DNA from: DATJPR01 sp963752915 | GTDB taxonomy: Bacteria; Bacteroidota; Ignavibacteria; UBA10030; UBA6906 | Assembly (NCBI GenBank): GCA_963752915.1 | Contig: CAVVZZ010000011.1 | Location: 248,001-312,000 of the forward strand | Length of the DNA: 64,000 nt | Reading direction: 5' to 3' | In this document: piece after piece, positions 37,932-48,142 of the stretch | Numbering within the stretch: the first letter of the stretch is position 1 | Layout of the letters: each line of letters begins with the position of its first letter | Program-made: the position numbers and the translations under genes | The notes under the pieces: generated by a model | Told to the model about the DNA's origin: nothing | The model's database searches: none | Seen by the model: only the letters and a program-made list of their open reading frames with translations

Positions 37932-40900
37932 ATGAATCAATTTGTTCATCTGCATAATCATTCTCATTACAGTCTCCTTGACGCGGCATGCAAGATTGAC
38001 GACCTCGTAAATGCTGCAAAAGAGCAGGGAATGCCTGCCGTTGCGCTTACCGATCACGGCGTCATGTCTGGGGCAATCGAATTTTACAAGAAAGCCAAGA
38101 AGGCCGGCGTCAAGCCGATCATCGGAACGGAAGCGTACGTTGTAACGCAGGGGAGCCGGTTTGACAAAGGGACGTCGATGACAGAGCCCGGCGGAAAGCG
38201 GGCAAACTATCATCACCTCGTCCTGTTGGCGAAAAATGAGACGGGGTATCGGAATCTGATCAAGCTCACATCCCTTGGGCACATCGAAGGGTACTACTAC
38301 AAGCCGAGAATCGATACGCAGCTGCTTCACACGTATCATGAAGGTCTCATTGCCCTTTCCGCATGTCTGAGCGGCGTCCTATCCGCGCCTCTCGCGGCGG
38401 GCAATGATGCACAGGCGTCGACGAACGCTGGAACATACAAAGAGATCTTCGGCTCCGACTTTTATGTGGAGATCCAGAACCACGGGATCGATCGGGAAGC
38501 AATCGTTCGGTCGAAGGCACCCGGCCTGGCGAAACAACATGGGTTGCGCCTGGTCGCGACGAACGACGTGCACTACCTCAAGTTAAAGCATGCCCTCGCT
38601 CACAACATCATGCTTCTGATCCCCGATTCATCGATCGCGAATCCGCAGGACTATTCGAAGCTCCGCTATCAGACGGACCAGGCCTATTTCAAATCGACGG
38701 CTGAGATGATTGCACTCTTCGCCGATTTTCCGGAGGCGATCGAGTCGACGCTGGAAATCGCCGACAAGTGCGATCTGACGCTCGACCTGCGTCGCAATCA
38801 CATGCCGGACTTCCCGATCCCGGCCGACGCGGGAGTGACTTCGCTCGAAGAGTATCTCGATAAGCTCTCACGCGAAGGGTTCGCCAAGCGGTATCCGGAT
38901 GCCCCGGAGCCTGTCCGGCAGCGCCTGGACCTTGAGCTTTCGGTGATCAAGAAGATGGGATATTCGGGATACTTTCTGATCGTCCAGGATTTTATTCGCG
39001 CCGCCAGGGCAATGGATGTTTTTGTCGGACCGGGCCGCGGGAGTGCCGCTGGAAGCATCGTTTCGTACAGTCTCGGTATCACCAACGTCGATCCGCTCAA
39101 GTACGATCTCCTGTTCGAGCGCTTTCTGAACCCCGAACGCGTGAGCATGCCCGACATCGACGTCGACTTCTCGGACAAGAAACGTGAGAAGGTCATCGAG
39201 TATGTCCGCAAGAAATACGGCGACGATTCGGTGTCCCAGATCATCACCTTCGGGACCCTTTCAAGCAAGGCGGTCCTGAAGGATGTCGGCCGGGTGCTCG
39301 GAGTGCCGCTGAGCACCATCGACTCGATCAACAAGGCGATCCCGACGGAGTTCGGCAAAGTCCGCCCCCTGGGAGAAGCGCTGAAGACGATCCCCGAGCT
39401 CAAGTGGGTCAATGAAAGCACCGATCCGAAGATCAAGACCCTCGTGGAAACGTCCCTTGTCCTTGAAGGGATGAACAGAAACGCGGGGATGCACGCAGCA
39501 GGCGTCGTCATCGCCCCCGGCAACATCAGCGACCACGTCCCGCTCTACAAGACACCGCAGACCGAAGTCATGACGCAGTACAACATGAAGGACCTTGAAG
39601 AAGCGGGTCTGCTGAAGATGGATTTTCTCGGACTCCGAACGCTGTCAGTCATCGAGAACGCGTTGAAGATGATCGAGGAGAACCACGGGGACCGGATCGA
39701 TCTCGATCATCTTCCGGAGGACGACCAGGCGACGTTTGAATTGTTCTCGCGCGGAGACACGGTCGGCGTGTTCCAATTTGAAAGTTCCGGCATGCAGGAA
39801 TCGCTGCGGAAGCTCCGGCCGACGTCGATCAGCGATCTTGTCGCGATGAATGCGCTCTACCGGCCGGGCCCGATGGAGATGATCGAGGATTTCATCAACC
39901 GGAAGAACGGCCGCGCAAAGATCACCTACCTGCACCCGGCATTGGAGACGATCCTGAACGAGACGTATGGCGTCATCGTCTACCAGGAACAGGTGATGAA
40001 AATCGCAAGCGAGGTCGCGGGGTTTTCCCTGGCGAAAGCCGACCTGATGCGGCGGGCCATGGGGAAGAAAGATGATGCGCTGATGGCATCGGTGAAGGAT
40101 GAGTTCATCAAGGGGAGCATCGAGAGGGGATCGGAGCGGAAGCTTGCCGGCGATATTTTCGATCTCATTCAGAAGTTCGCGAAGTATGGGTTCAACAAAT
40201 CCCATAGCGTCGCCTACTCGGTGGTTGCCTATCAGACCGCATATCTCAAGGCCCACTATGCGGCGGAGTTCATGGCGGCGACCCTGTCGTCGGAACTCAA
40301 CGACATTGACAGAATCGCCGTCCTGATCGATTCCTGCAGGAAATCCGGAATCCCTCTGCGTGGGCCTGACGTCAATGAAAGCGCAGTGGATTTCACCGTC
40401 ACGGACGGTGCCATCCGGTTCGGTCTTTGCGCGATAAAGAACGTTGGCGAAAGCGCGGTAGAGGGGGTGGTGCAGGCGAGAAAAGAAACAGGGGCATTCA
40501 AGAACATTTTCGACTTTTGTGCGAGAGTCGATCTTCGGCTGGTAAACAAGAAATGTCTCGAAAGTCTTGTCCAGGCAGGGGCGTTCGACGCGATCGGCGG
40601 CCACAGGGCGCAATACTTCGAATCCATCGAATCTGCAACGGCGTTCGGGCTCAGGCGCCGCGAGCAGGAACTCAGCGGTCAAGCCGGCTTGTTTGATACA
40701 AGCGGAGGGACGGAAGAGCAGGTCGTCATTTATCCGGCGCTGCCCGAGCTCCGACACTGGACGGAATTTGAGAAACTCCAGCACGAGAAGAATGTGCTCG
40801 GATTCTATGTTTCGGGTCACCCCCTGTTGAAGTACGAGCACGAAGTCAAGGAACTCTCCACCGTGCCGCTGGGAGACCCGAGCGCCCTCAAGCCCGGAAG

Positions 40901-41412
40901 CATGGTGCGTGCGTGCGGTATTGTCACGTCGGTCAAACGGAAGATCGACAAGCGCAACAATACGATGGCGTTCGTCGGGATCGAGGATTTTACGGGCACC
41001 GCGGAATGCATCGTCTTCTCTGACGCGTTTCAGAAATACCAGAACGACCTTGTGCAGGATGCGATCGTCATGGTCGTCGGCAAAGGGCGAGGTGAACGGT
41101 CCGACGCTAAAGATTCTGGTCAATGAGGTGTTGCCGATAGAAAAAGTGCGTGGCCGATTCACCCGGAGCGTGATGGTCTCGATCGACCTCGAACGGGTGA
41201 AGGAGGAAAATATTATCGCGCTCCGCGAACTCTTCGAATCGAACCAGGGGAAAACCCCCTGTTTCCTCAAAGTCCGCGGAGAGAGCGCGACACGTGTTTA
41301 TCAGTCAACTCGATACCTCGTCGATCCGACGGAGCAGCTTGTTCAGGGCGTACAGGAAGTTCTGGGCCCGAACAGCATCGCGTTTTCGTCGGGTGCTTAC
41401 GACGGTAGATGA
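37932..41412 (+). CDS. dnaE: DNA polymerase III alpha subunit (frame break near the C-terminus)
   Basis: Replicative polymerase, about 1159 residues once the frame is repaired. The N-terminal PHP domain (HLHNHSHYSLLDAA, ALTDHGVMSGAIEF) is followed by the polymerase core with GRGSAAGSIVSYSL and MPDIDVDFSDKKRE (catalytic acidic residues), FQFESSGMQ, the fingers region and GFNKSHSVAYSVVAYQTAYLK. An OB-fold follows (GSMVRACGIVTSVKRKIDK). The main frame stops at 41126 after an unnatural GRGERSDAK tail. The adjacent frame reads GEVNGPTLKILVNEV and continues to 41412, so one extra base lies near 41090. Confidence 0.94.
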
Positions 41413-41449
41413 GTTCGTTCTTAACCTATGATCCTATCAAGGAGATCCA

Positions 41450-41776
41450 ATGAAGCCCGTGGAAATTACAGACGCAAATTTTGAGTCCGAAGTGCTGAAA
41501 GCGGACCGGCCGGTCCTTATCGATTTCTGGGCGGTCTGGTGCGGGCCCTGCAAAGCCATTGCGCCGGTGGTCGAAGAGATCGCCAGAGAGTATGAAGGAA
41601 AATTGAAAGTGGGGAAGCTTGACGTCGATGCGAATCCGAGGGTGACGACAGACTTTCATGTTCGGAGTATCCCGACATTGATGGTGTTCAACGGCGGAAA
41701 GGTTGTGGAGCAGGTTGTCGGAGCCCTGCCAAAGCGAAGCCTGCTGGAAAAGCTCCAGGCCTACGTTGCCGCCTGA
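41450..41776 (+). CDS. trxA: Thioredoxin
   Basis: Cytosolic dithiol reductant, 108 residues, with the active site WCGPCK at ~31-36 in the expected DFWAVWCGPCK context and the cis-Pro motif RSIPTLMVF at ~74. The leader AAGGAG lies 7 bases before the ATG. It is followed by a strong terminator, so it ends the dnaE-trxA stretch. Confidence 0.96.
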   Translation: MKPVEITDANFESEVLKADRPVLIDFWAVWCGPCKAIAPVVEEIAREYEGKLKVGKLDVDANPRVTTDFHVRSIPTLMVFNGGKVVEQVVGALPKRSLLEKLQAYVAA

Positions 41777-41801
41777 CGGCGTGGCACAGTGAAATGTCAA
41801 G

Positions 41802-41830
41802 AGCCCGGCCTCGTGCCGGGCTTTTTTTTT
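41802..41830 (+). terminator. Rho-independent terminator after trxA
   Basis: Perfect 8-bp stem AGCCCGGC/GCCGGGCT with a CTCGT loop, followed by nine T residues; 26 bases past the trxA stop. Confidence 0.93.
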
Positions 41831-41896
41831 GTCGAGGGCCTGACGCCAAACGCCGATTCGCCGCATCCTATAAGAACAAGGGTCAGAACGGGTTCA

Positions 41897-42516
41897 ATGA
41901 GGTACGAGACAACAGTCATGAAAGAGTTCTTCTTGTCGCGCCGGCCGCATCAGGGATTGACGTTCACGGAATACATGGATGCGTTTCGGAACCATGTCGA
42001 AGAACGCGGACCACAACGGGAGGGCGCGCAACGTCTATCCAGACAGACCATGATGTGCTGAATCTGAGGCGGAGCGAGCGGATCTTCCGAACGTTCGTGC
42101 CGCAGGACCGTTCGCGACTGGTCCTGCAGAGAATCGGAATGCCGCAACTGTGGATGGTCTTGAGTGAGTTCTCGTGCGGGGACTCTGCGCAGATTCTCCC
42201 GGTGATCGCACACCTCGCGGCCTTGAATCCGAAGATCGATCTTCGATTACTCCTGCGCGATCAGAACCCGGATATCATGGATCTCTACCTGACCGGAGGA
42301 TCGCGCAGCATCCCCAAGCTCGTGGTGTTCTCCGGCAGCGGGAAGGAACTCTTCAATTGGGGCCCCCGGCCTGAGGGGGCGCGATTGATGTTTGCGGAGG
42401 GGAAGAACGCCGGACTACCGAAGGAAACGAATATCGAGCGCATCCACGGGTTCTACGGTCGCGATCGCGGAAGGACCGTTGAAAAGGAAATCGTGGAACT
42501 CCTCTCACGCGACTGA
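41897..42516 (+). CDS. Thioredoxin-like fold protein (frame break in the first third)
   Basis: Read across frames, about 206 residues. The N-terminal part (MKEFFLSRRPHQGLTFTEYMDAFRNHVEE) and the longer remainder (TTTGGRATSIQTDHDVLNLRRSERIF, PQLWMVLSEFSCGDSAQILPVIAHLAALN, SRSIPKLVVFSGSG) match the ~200-residue thioredoxin-family proteins common in Bacteroidetes. The site FSCGDSAQ keeps only one Cys of the CxxC, so redox activity is doubtful. One base appears to be missing near 42003. The start may be 41897 or 41918; both are in frame. Confidence 0.75.
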
Positions 42517-42572
42517 TCGCGGAGGAATCTGTCCCGGGGACGTTGGGAACAGCTGCCGCAGGCTGAACTGCA

Positions 42573-43328
42573 TCAACATCGCGTCGATGTCACTCCACGC
42601 CACTCGGCCAGTTGTTGCACAATCTTCGACCGTACATGATCGCGCAGTTCTGCAGCCCGATTCAATTCCCACCCCGATGTTTCGACAGGCGAAAGGACGG
42701 CGACACGGACAGTGGCCGGGTCGCCGAAGAGAAAACTATGCTTGGGAAGACAGTCATGTGAGCCGTCGACCGCGATCGGAAGAATGGGGACGTTCGCTCT
42801 GATCGCGAGATAGAACGCACCTTCCGCGAATTGCCGAACCCGTCCGTCCGGGGATCGGGTCCCCTCAGGAAACAAGATCACCGAGCACTTCCCCGCAAGA
42901 TACTTTTCCGCCGCAAGAAGCATCCGAGCACCGGACCGTCTGTCCTTGCGGTTCAGCGAGATGTCGCCGGCAAGCCTCATCATCCACCCCACAAACGGCA
43001 GTCGAAAGAGCTCCTCTTTCGCGACCCATTTCATTTCCCATGGAACGTGGGAAAGAATCGGAATATCGGCCATGGATTGATGATTGCTGACGACGACGTA
43101 GGGACGGCGAGGGTTCTCGATCGGAACGCTCTGCAGATGAATTTGCCAGAAGGGATTCACGCGCGTCATGGCAACGCCAAGACGCCGGAACAGATAGCCG
43201 GTCCGATAGCGGACGGGATCGCGGTCAGTGATCCGGACGACGAGGAGAAGGAAGAACCAGCCGACAATCAACGCGCACACCGAAACCCAGACATACAGCG
43301 AGATGGCGAAACGCCGGACCGCTTTCAT
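42573..43328 (-). CDS. plsC: 1-acyl-sn-glycerol-3-phosphate acyltransferase
   Basis: Adds the second fatty acid in phosphatidic acid synthesis at the inner membrane. An N-terminal hydrophobic helix (ISLYVWVSVCALIVGWFFLLL) precedes the catalytic NHQSMAD (H-x4-D), GDISLNRKDRRSG and the substrate motif FPEGTRSPDGRV. I choose the ATG at 43328 (MKAVRRFAISL); the frame is open to 43403, but the extra residues overlap the zinc-ribbon gene and are not family-like. 251 residues. The start overlaps the upstream gene's stop by 4 bases. Confidence 0.88.
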   Translation of the reverse strand: MKAVRRFAISLYVWVSVCALIVGWFFLLLVVRITDRDPVRYRTGYLFRRLGVAMTRVNPFWQIHLQSVPIENPRRPYVVVSNHQSMADIPILSHVPWEMKWVAKEELFRLPFVGWMMRLAGDISLNRKDRRSGARMLLAAEKYLAGKCSVILFPEGTRSPDGRVRQFAEGAFYLAIRANVPILPIAVDGSHDCLPKHSFLFGDPATVRVAVLSPVETSGWELNRAAELRDHVRSKIVQQLAEWRGVTSTRC

Positions 43329-43522
43329 GCGGAAACTCTGTTCTTGCTGGGATGAGGCAAAGGGAGCTCCTCTCTGCGGAGAAACGTATGGCACCCAGAG
43401 CAATGAACGGTGCGGACGGCGACGTCAAAATACGTACCGTCTTCCGCAACACGGCGTTCGTGCGTCTCGGTCATAACGATGTTTGCCGCAACGCGGCAGC
43501 GGGGGCAGTATTCAGTCGGCAT
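43325..43522 (-). CDS. Small zinc-ribbon protein
   Basis: 65 residues with two CxxC knuckles, YCPRC at ~6-9 and CSGC at ~41-44, typical of a single zinc ribbon. The C-terminus is short and basic/polar. The stop overlaps the plsC start by 4 bases, so translational coupling is likely. No specific family recognised. The coupling to a membrane-lipid enzyme is only contextual. Confidence 0.65.
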   Translation of the reverse strand: MPTEYCPRCRVAANIVMTETHERRVAEDGTYFDVAVRTVHCSGCHTFLRREELPLPHPSKNRVSA

Positions 43523-43662
43523 GGAAGGACTTTCTCGAAATGCGAACGAGGGTGCCTGTGCTGAAAGATACGTCGATCAACGGCAAGAATCCACCCATTT
43601 GTGCATCTCCGTCGCCTGCGGGAGGGAACCTCGGGGCGGGTTTGTGTGTTATTCGTATGAAC

Positions 43663-43682
43663 TTCAATAATTGAAACTTCAA
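43663..43682. promoter_or_regulatory. Palindromic operator overlapping the MarR-family start
   Basis: TTCAAT-A-ATTGAA is a perfect 6-bp inverted repeat with a one-base centre, and it overlaps a second palindrome, TTGAA-AC-TTCAA, ending at the ATG. Such dyads next to MarR genes are usual autoregulatory sites. Assignment is inferred from position. Confidence 0.6.
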
Positions 43683-44158
43683 TGAACCAAGCGATATGCG
43701 ATCAATACGGGATTCGCCTGGCACGATCACTCGATGTCTGGGTCAAACTTGCGCGTTCGTTTACGACGGTGCAACACGTGACCGAGGAGCATAGTCGTTC
43801 GTTCGGTCTGACACTTCCACAGTTCGGCGTGCTGGAATGTCTGGGACATAGGGGATCCCTCACGTTCTCCGAGTTGAGCAAAAAACAGCTCGTCAGCGGC
43901 GGCAACATGACGGTCGTCGTCGACAATCTCGAAAGGGAGGGTCTGGTGAAACGTGCGCGGTGTCTCCAAGATCGACGGCAAGTGTATGTCCACCTGACGT
44001 CGAAAGGCAAAAAGCTCTTCGACCGCATTTTCTTGCTGCATGCGGAGGTCGTCGCGAGGACCTTTTCGGTCCTCTCTCCGGAGGAACAGGATCGCGTTGC
44101 GGCGCTTCTCAAGAAACTGGGAACGGGGGCGAGAGCCAGGGCTGACAATTCGGTCTAA
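43682..44158 (+). CDS. MarR-family transcriptional regulator
   Basis: 158 residues forming a winged helix. A dimerisation helix (DVWVKLARSFTTVQHVTEEH) is followed by the HTH/wing (LTLPQFGVLECLGHRGSLTFSELSKKQLVSGGNMTVVVDNLEREGLVKRARCLQDRRQVYVHLT, e.g. VSGGNMTVVVDNLEREGLV and DRRQVYVHLTSKG). The conserved D-R in the wing is present. The gene lies directly upstream of a YceI gene on the same strand, an association seen widely in bacteria, and its own start is covered by a palindrome, so it probably controls both genes. Confidence 0.9.
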   Translation: MNQAICDQYGIRLARSLDVWVKLARSFTTVQHVTEEHSRSFGLTLPQFGVLECLGHRGSLTFSELSKKQLVSGGNMTVVVDNLEREGLVKRARCLQDRRQVYVHLTSKGKKLFDRIFLLHAEVVARTFSVLSPEEQDRVAALLKKLGTGARARADNSV

Positions 44159-44223
44159 CACACCCGCTGTACCAAGAAACCGACCCGAAGGTCGAATGTT
44201 CAATTCCTGAGAGAGGTCGCAGT

Positions 44224-44820
44224 ATGAAGCTCGTATCTGCAATAGTTGGTGTAGTCATGCTCGTTGCGTCGCTTGCGACGGCACAGCAGACTGTCTGGAA
44301 GGCTGATCCCGTACATAGCAGAGTCGAATTCGGGGTCAAGCACATGGTCATCGCCGAGGTCACGGGGCAGTTTAAAGAATTTGAGGCTACAGCCACGACA
44401 AGCAAGCCGGATTTTTCCGATGCAGTCTTCAATGCCACGCTCAAGACCGCGAGCATCAGCACAGACAATGCGATGAGGGACAACCATTTGAAGTCTGATG
44501 ATTTCCTCAACGCGGAAAAGTTTCCAGCGATTACCTTCAAAAGCACAAAGGTGGAGAAGACCGGGAATGACACCTACAAAATCTCCGGAGATCTGACGAT
44601 CCGTGATGTGACGAAGCCTGTAGTCCTCGACGCAACACTGAACGGGGTGATCAAGGATCCCATGGGGAACACGCGGGCGGGCTTCACGGCGACAACGGCG
44701 ATCAATCGGTTCGATTACGGAGTGAAATGGAACAAGACAATCGAAGCCGGGGGGTTGATTGCAGGCGACATAGTGAAGATAACGTTGAACCTGGAATTTG
44801 TTTCACGGAAAGCGAACTGA
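44224..44820 (+). CDS. YceI-family lipocalin-like periplasmic protein
   Basis: 198 residues. A signal peptide (LVSAIVGVVMLVASLATAQ) is followed by an antiparallel beta-barrel with VWKADPVHSRVEFGVKHMVIAEVTG, LKSDDFLNAEKFPAITFKST and GDLTIRDVTKPVVLDATLNG, all diagnostic. Family members bind polyisoprenoid-like lipids in the periplasm. The MarR gene 66 bases upstream is the likely regulator. Confidence 0.93.
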   Translation: MKLVSAIVGVVMLVASLATAQQTVWKADPVHSRVEFGVKHMVIAEVTGQFKEFEATATTSKPDFSDAVFNATLKTASISTDNAMRDNHLKSDDFLNAEKFPAITFKSTKVEKTGNDTYKISGDLTIRDVTKPVVLDATLNGVIKDPMGNTRAGFTATTAINRFDYGVKWNKTIEAGGLIAGDIVKITLNLEFVSRKAN

Positions 44821-44833
44821 CCATGTCCCACCT

Positions 44834-44860
44834 CCGCGGGTTCGTGCGACGAACCCGCGG
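44834..44860. terminator. Perfect 12-bp hairpin between convergent yceI and pckA
   Basis: CCGCGGGTTCGT/ACGAACCCGCGG with a GCG loop, 13 bases past the yceI stop and 17 before the pckA stop. There is no T run, so it may act as a bidirectional mRNA 3' barrier more than as a classical terminator. Confidence 0.55.
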
Positions 44861-44877
44861 GGCGCGCTGCCTCGCTT

Positions 44878-46521
44878 CTACATCCTCTTCGGACCCGCCT
44901 GCCGTATTTCTTCCGGACATCCGACTTCATACTTCTTGAAATTCTCAATGAACCGCGATGCAAGCTCACAATATTTCTTCATATACGCCTCCGCGTCCGG
45001 CCATGACGATGCAGGGTTCAAAACGCTCGGCGGAACCTCGGCGCACTCCTGCGGAACGGAAAAACCGAATACCGGGTCGACCGCGTAGCGGACGTTCAGA
45101 AGCGCGCCACTCAGCGCAGCATTGAGAAGCGCGCGTGTGTGACGGATGCTGATGCGCTTCCCGACTCCATAGGCCCCGCCGATCCAACCGGTATTCACGA
45201 GCCAACAATGAACGTCGTGACGGAGGATCTTGCGTTTCAGAAGGTCGGCATAGAAGGACGGACGATGCACCATGAAGGGTGCTCCGAAACAGGTGCTGAA
45301 CGTCATCTCCGGTTCTTTTCCCAGACCGACCTCCGTGCCGGCGATCTTCGAGGTATACCCGGAGATAAACTGGTAGAGCGCCTGGTCGGGCGTAAGCCGC
45401 GCGATAGGAGGCATGACCCCCGACGCGTCACAGGTCAGGAGAATGATGTTCTTCGGGTGCCCTCCCGATTTCTCCGGCACGGCGTTGTCGATGAAGTCCA
45501 ACGGATAGGAAGCGCGCGTGTTTTCGGTTACCGAGGCGTCGTCAAGGTCGATCGTACGTGTGACCGGATCGAAGGGGACATTCTCGAGGATCGTGCCGAA
45601 CCGCCTGGTGCAGGCGTAAATCTGCGGTTCTGCCGTCGATGAAAGAGTGATGACCTTCGCGTAACATCCGCCTTCGAAATTGAACACGCCGGCGTCGCTC
45701 CAGCCGTGTTCATCATCCCCGATCAAGCGGCGATGGGGATCTGCGCTCAGCGTGGTTTTTCCCGTCCCGGAAAGTCCAAAAAAGATCGCCGCATCACCTT
45801 CCGCGCCGATGTTCGCAGAGCAATGCATCGGCATTACTCCGTCCAGAGGCAGAAGGTAGTTGAGAATGGTAAAAACCGATTTCTTGATCTCGCCGGCGTA
45901 CGCCGTGTTCCCGATGATGCAGAGTCGCTGAGCAAAGTTCAGGACAATGAACGTGTTGGATGTGGTTCCATCGATCTGGGGAATCCCCTTGAACGATGGG
46001 ACGCAGAGAACGGTGAACTCAGGGACGTGCCGGCGGTATTCTTCATTGGTCGAAGGGAGAATAAACATGTTCCTGGCGAAATGGCTGTGCCAGGCAAGCT
46101 CGGTGACAATGCGGATGGGCATCTGGTAGTCGGGGTCCGCTCCGGCAAAGCAATCCTGAACGAAGAGATCGCGCCCCTGCAGGAATCCGGACAGTCTGCT
46201 GAAGAGTTCATTGAATTTCTCCGCACTGAACGGCCGGTTGTATTCACCCCACCAGACGTGCTCATGCGAAGACGGTTCCTCCACGACGAACTTGTCAGTC
46301 GCCGAACGGGCGGTATGCTTTCCCGTGAACGCCGCGATCGGCCCATCACGGGTGATGCGGGCTTCCCGACGGAAGCTGATCTCCTCATAGAGTGCCTCCG
46401 TCGGGAGATTCCAGTACACGGTGGCAAGCTGGGAGAGCCCGTGGTTCTCCAGACCGAAGTCGCTTTTTCGAGCCGTTGCTTCGGCCTGGGCCGGAGTCTT
46501 GATGTCGAGGATGTTGTTCAT
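44878..46521 (-). CDS. pckA: Phosphoenolpyruvate carboxykinase (ATP)
   Basis: Interconverts oxaloacetate and PEP for gluconeogenesis. 547 residues from the ATG at 46521, with the kinase-1a loop FFGLSGTGKTTLSADPHRRLIGDDEHGW (in parts GLSGTGKTTL and IGDDEHGW), substrate motifs LAWHSHFARNMFI and VLNFAQRLCIIGNTAYAGE, and the C-terminal adenine-binding NTGWIGGAYGVGKR. The start overlaps the upstream aminotransferase stop by 4 bases, so the pair forms a coupled operon linking aspartate, oxaloacetate and PEP. An upstream in-frame extension to 46590 overlaps the aminotransferase and is rejected. Confidence 0.94.
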   Translation of the reverse strand: MNNILDIKTPAQAEATARKSDFGLENHGLSQLATVYWNLPTEALYEEISFRREARITRDGPIAAFTGKHTARSATDKFVVEEPSSHEHVWWGEYNRPFSAEKFNELFSRLSGFLQGRDLFVQDCFAGADPDYQMPIRIVTELAWHSHFARNMFILPSTNEEYRRHVPEFTVLCVPSFKGIPQIDGTTSNTFIVLNFAQRLCIIGNTAYAGEIKKSVFTILNYLLPLDGVMPMHCSANIGAEGDAAIFFGLSGTGKTTLSADPHRRLIGDDEHGWSDAGVFNFEGGCYAKVITLSSTAEPQIYACTRRFGTILENVPFDPVTRTIDLDDASVTENTRASYPLDFIDNAVPEKSGGHPKNIILLTCDASGVMPPIARLTPDQALYQFISGYTSKIAGTEVGLGKEPEMTFSTCFGAPFMVHRPSFYADLLKRKILRHDVHCWLVNTGWIGGAYGVGKRISIRHTRALLNAALSGALLNVRYAVDPVFGFSVPQECAEVPPSVLNPASSWPDAEAYMKKYCELASRFIENFKKYEVGCPEEIRQAGPKRM

Positions 46522-47735
46522 AGCCAGTCCCGTACCAGTTTGCGATCGCCGATGTAGATTTCGTTGGGTGAATTTGGATCGAGTGCCCATTTGATTCGCT
46601 GGACGCCCTGGGTCACGTCCTTGACTGTCGTGGCAAAACTGAGCCGCAGGTGTCCTTCCATCCCGAACTCCTTGCCGGGCACCGTAACGACGAGCGCCTT
46701 TTTCAGGAGAAACTTTGAAAGCTCGACAGAATTCTTGTTGTACGCGCTGAAGTCGGGAAGGCAGTAATACGTTGCATCCGGTTTGTGCAGTCGAATGCCT
46801 TCGAATGCCTCCAGTTCCTGGATCATCACCCGCCTGTTGTTCTCGAGTGTGAGCCGAAGCGTCTCGACGACGCTCTGGAGTCCCGTCAGCGCGCCTTCAG
46901 CGGCCGCCTGCAGGAGAAGGGAGGTGCAGGAGGTGGTTTGGGCCTGGACGTTCAGCATGACAGCGGACAGGGCTTTGTTCGCGATCGACCAGCCGATGCG
47001 GAAGCCGGTCATGCCGTACAGTTTGGAGATCCCATTGATTGAAATAATGCGTGTAGACTCGATGTCCTTCTTGCTGAACTTGTACGCCGGAGTTGCGCTC
47101 TTCCCCCCGAAGACCAGCTTGTGATAGATATCATCCGTGATCATGTAGATCCCCCTTTTCTCACAGAACTCGACGAGTTCTGCGATCAACGATTCGGGGT
47201 AGATCATGCCGGAAGGATTATTCGGGCTGTTGACGATGATCGCCTTGGTATAGGAGCTGACGGCCTGTTCGATCTCCTTCATCCGAGGGATGAAACCGCC
47301 GTCTTCGGGTTTGACGAACACGGGAACCCCATAGACCATTTTGATCATTTCCGGGTAGCTTACCCAGTACGGAGCGAGGAGGATCACTTCATCCTGCGGG
47401 TTCAGGATGGAAAAGAGGACGTTGAAGATCGCCTGTTTTGCGCCCGCCGCCACAAGAACCTGCTCTGGTTCCGGAACTCTATCGTAGTTTTCCTCGGTGT
47501 ACCGGATAATTGCCTTTTTCAGGGACGGGATGCCATCCGTGGGAGTGTATTTGATGTCTCCGGCGGTAAGCTTCGCGGCAGAACTCAGGATGGCATTAAT
47601 CGGTGCCTTGTTCTTCGGTTCCCCAATGCCAAGGTGAATCACCGCCTCTCCTTTTTCTCGAAGGAGGCGTGCCTGCTCATTGAGAGCGAGGGTCGGTGAT
47701 TCGGCAATAGAGCGTGCGAGCTGGCTAATGCTCAT
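46518..47735 (-). CDS. Class I/II PLP-dependent aminotransferase (aspartate aminotransferase type)
   Basis: 405 residues. The fold-type I signature includes LGIGEPKNKAP, VLVAAGAKQAIFNVLF, VILLAPYWVSYPE, VNSPNNPSG, ITDDIYHKLVFGG and the PLP Lys in GISKLYGMTGFRIGW. It probably exchanges amino groups between aspartate and 2-oxoglutarate, feeding oxaloacetate to the coupled pckA. The ATG at 47735 follows GGAGG; an open extension to 48059 has no family resemblance. Confidence 0.9.
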   Translation of the reverse strand: MSISQLARSIAESPTLALNEQARLLREKGEAVIHLGIGEPKNKAPINAILSSAAKLTAGDIKYTPTDGIPSLKKAIIRYTEENYDRVPEPEQVLVAAGAKQAIFNVLFSILNPQDEVILLAPYWVSYPEMIKMVYGVPVFVKPEDGGFIPRMKEIEQAVSSYTKAIIVNSPNNPSGMIYPESLIAELVEFCEKRGIYMITDDIYHKLVFGGKSATPAYKFSKKDIESTRIISINGISKLYGMTGFRIGWSIANKALSAVMLNVQAQTTSCTSLLLQAAAEGALTGLQSVVETLRLTLENNRRVMIQELEAFEGIRLHKPDATYYCLPDFSAYNKNSVELSKFLLKKALVVTVPGKEFGMEGHLRLSFATTVKDVTQGVQRIKWALDPNSPNEIYIGDRKLVRDWL

Positions 47736-48142
47736 GGAAGATGAACCTCCAGGATGGTGCAGCGATGAATCTCGGAAAGGCTTGTCAATGAAGCGGACCG
47801 GCGGGGAAAATGCCGGAGGCCAAGAATTGCTCGGGCAATTTACAAAGAACTCTTTTGCCCTGCAAGGAGGGTGCGCGGGAACAGTGACCAATTTCCAATA
47901 TACGTTCCGGAGCTTATTGTTCGCGGCACGGAAGCTTAGTATCTTCGACCCGTCATCCCGCTCTTTTTTTGTTGAAATGCCAAGGTCTCGATGTCCCGTT
48001 CGTACTGCGATACGCCGCGGTCCCCACTGGATCCACTGCCTCAGGTGTGCAACGAGCACTCGTCGGAAGAGGGCACAAACCTTTGTGACGGGATGAGCGG
48101 TCGCTGCTTTCCGGATTCACGCGCCACTAGGATGGAGGCATC
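47736..48142. other. Divergent intergenic region
   Basis: 407 bases between the aminotransferase and VWA lipoprotein genes. It should hold both promoters, but I cannot point to specific boxes. No convincing coding or RNA feature. Confidence 0.5.

Noticed and set aside
46522..46590. Upstream start for pckA
   Set aside because: The added residues overlap the aminotransferase coding end and do not match family N-termini.
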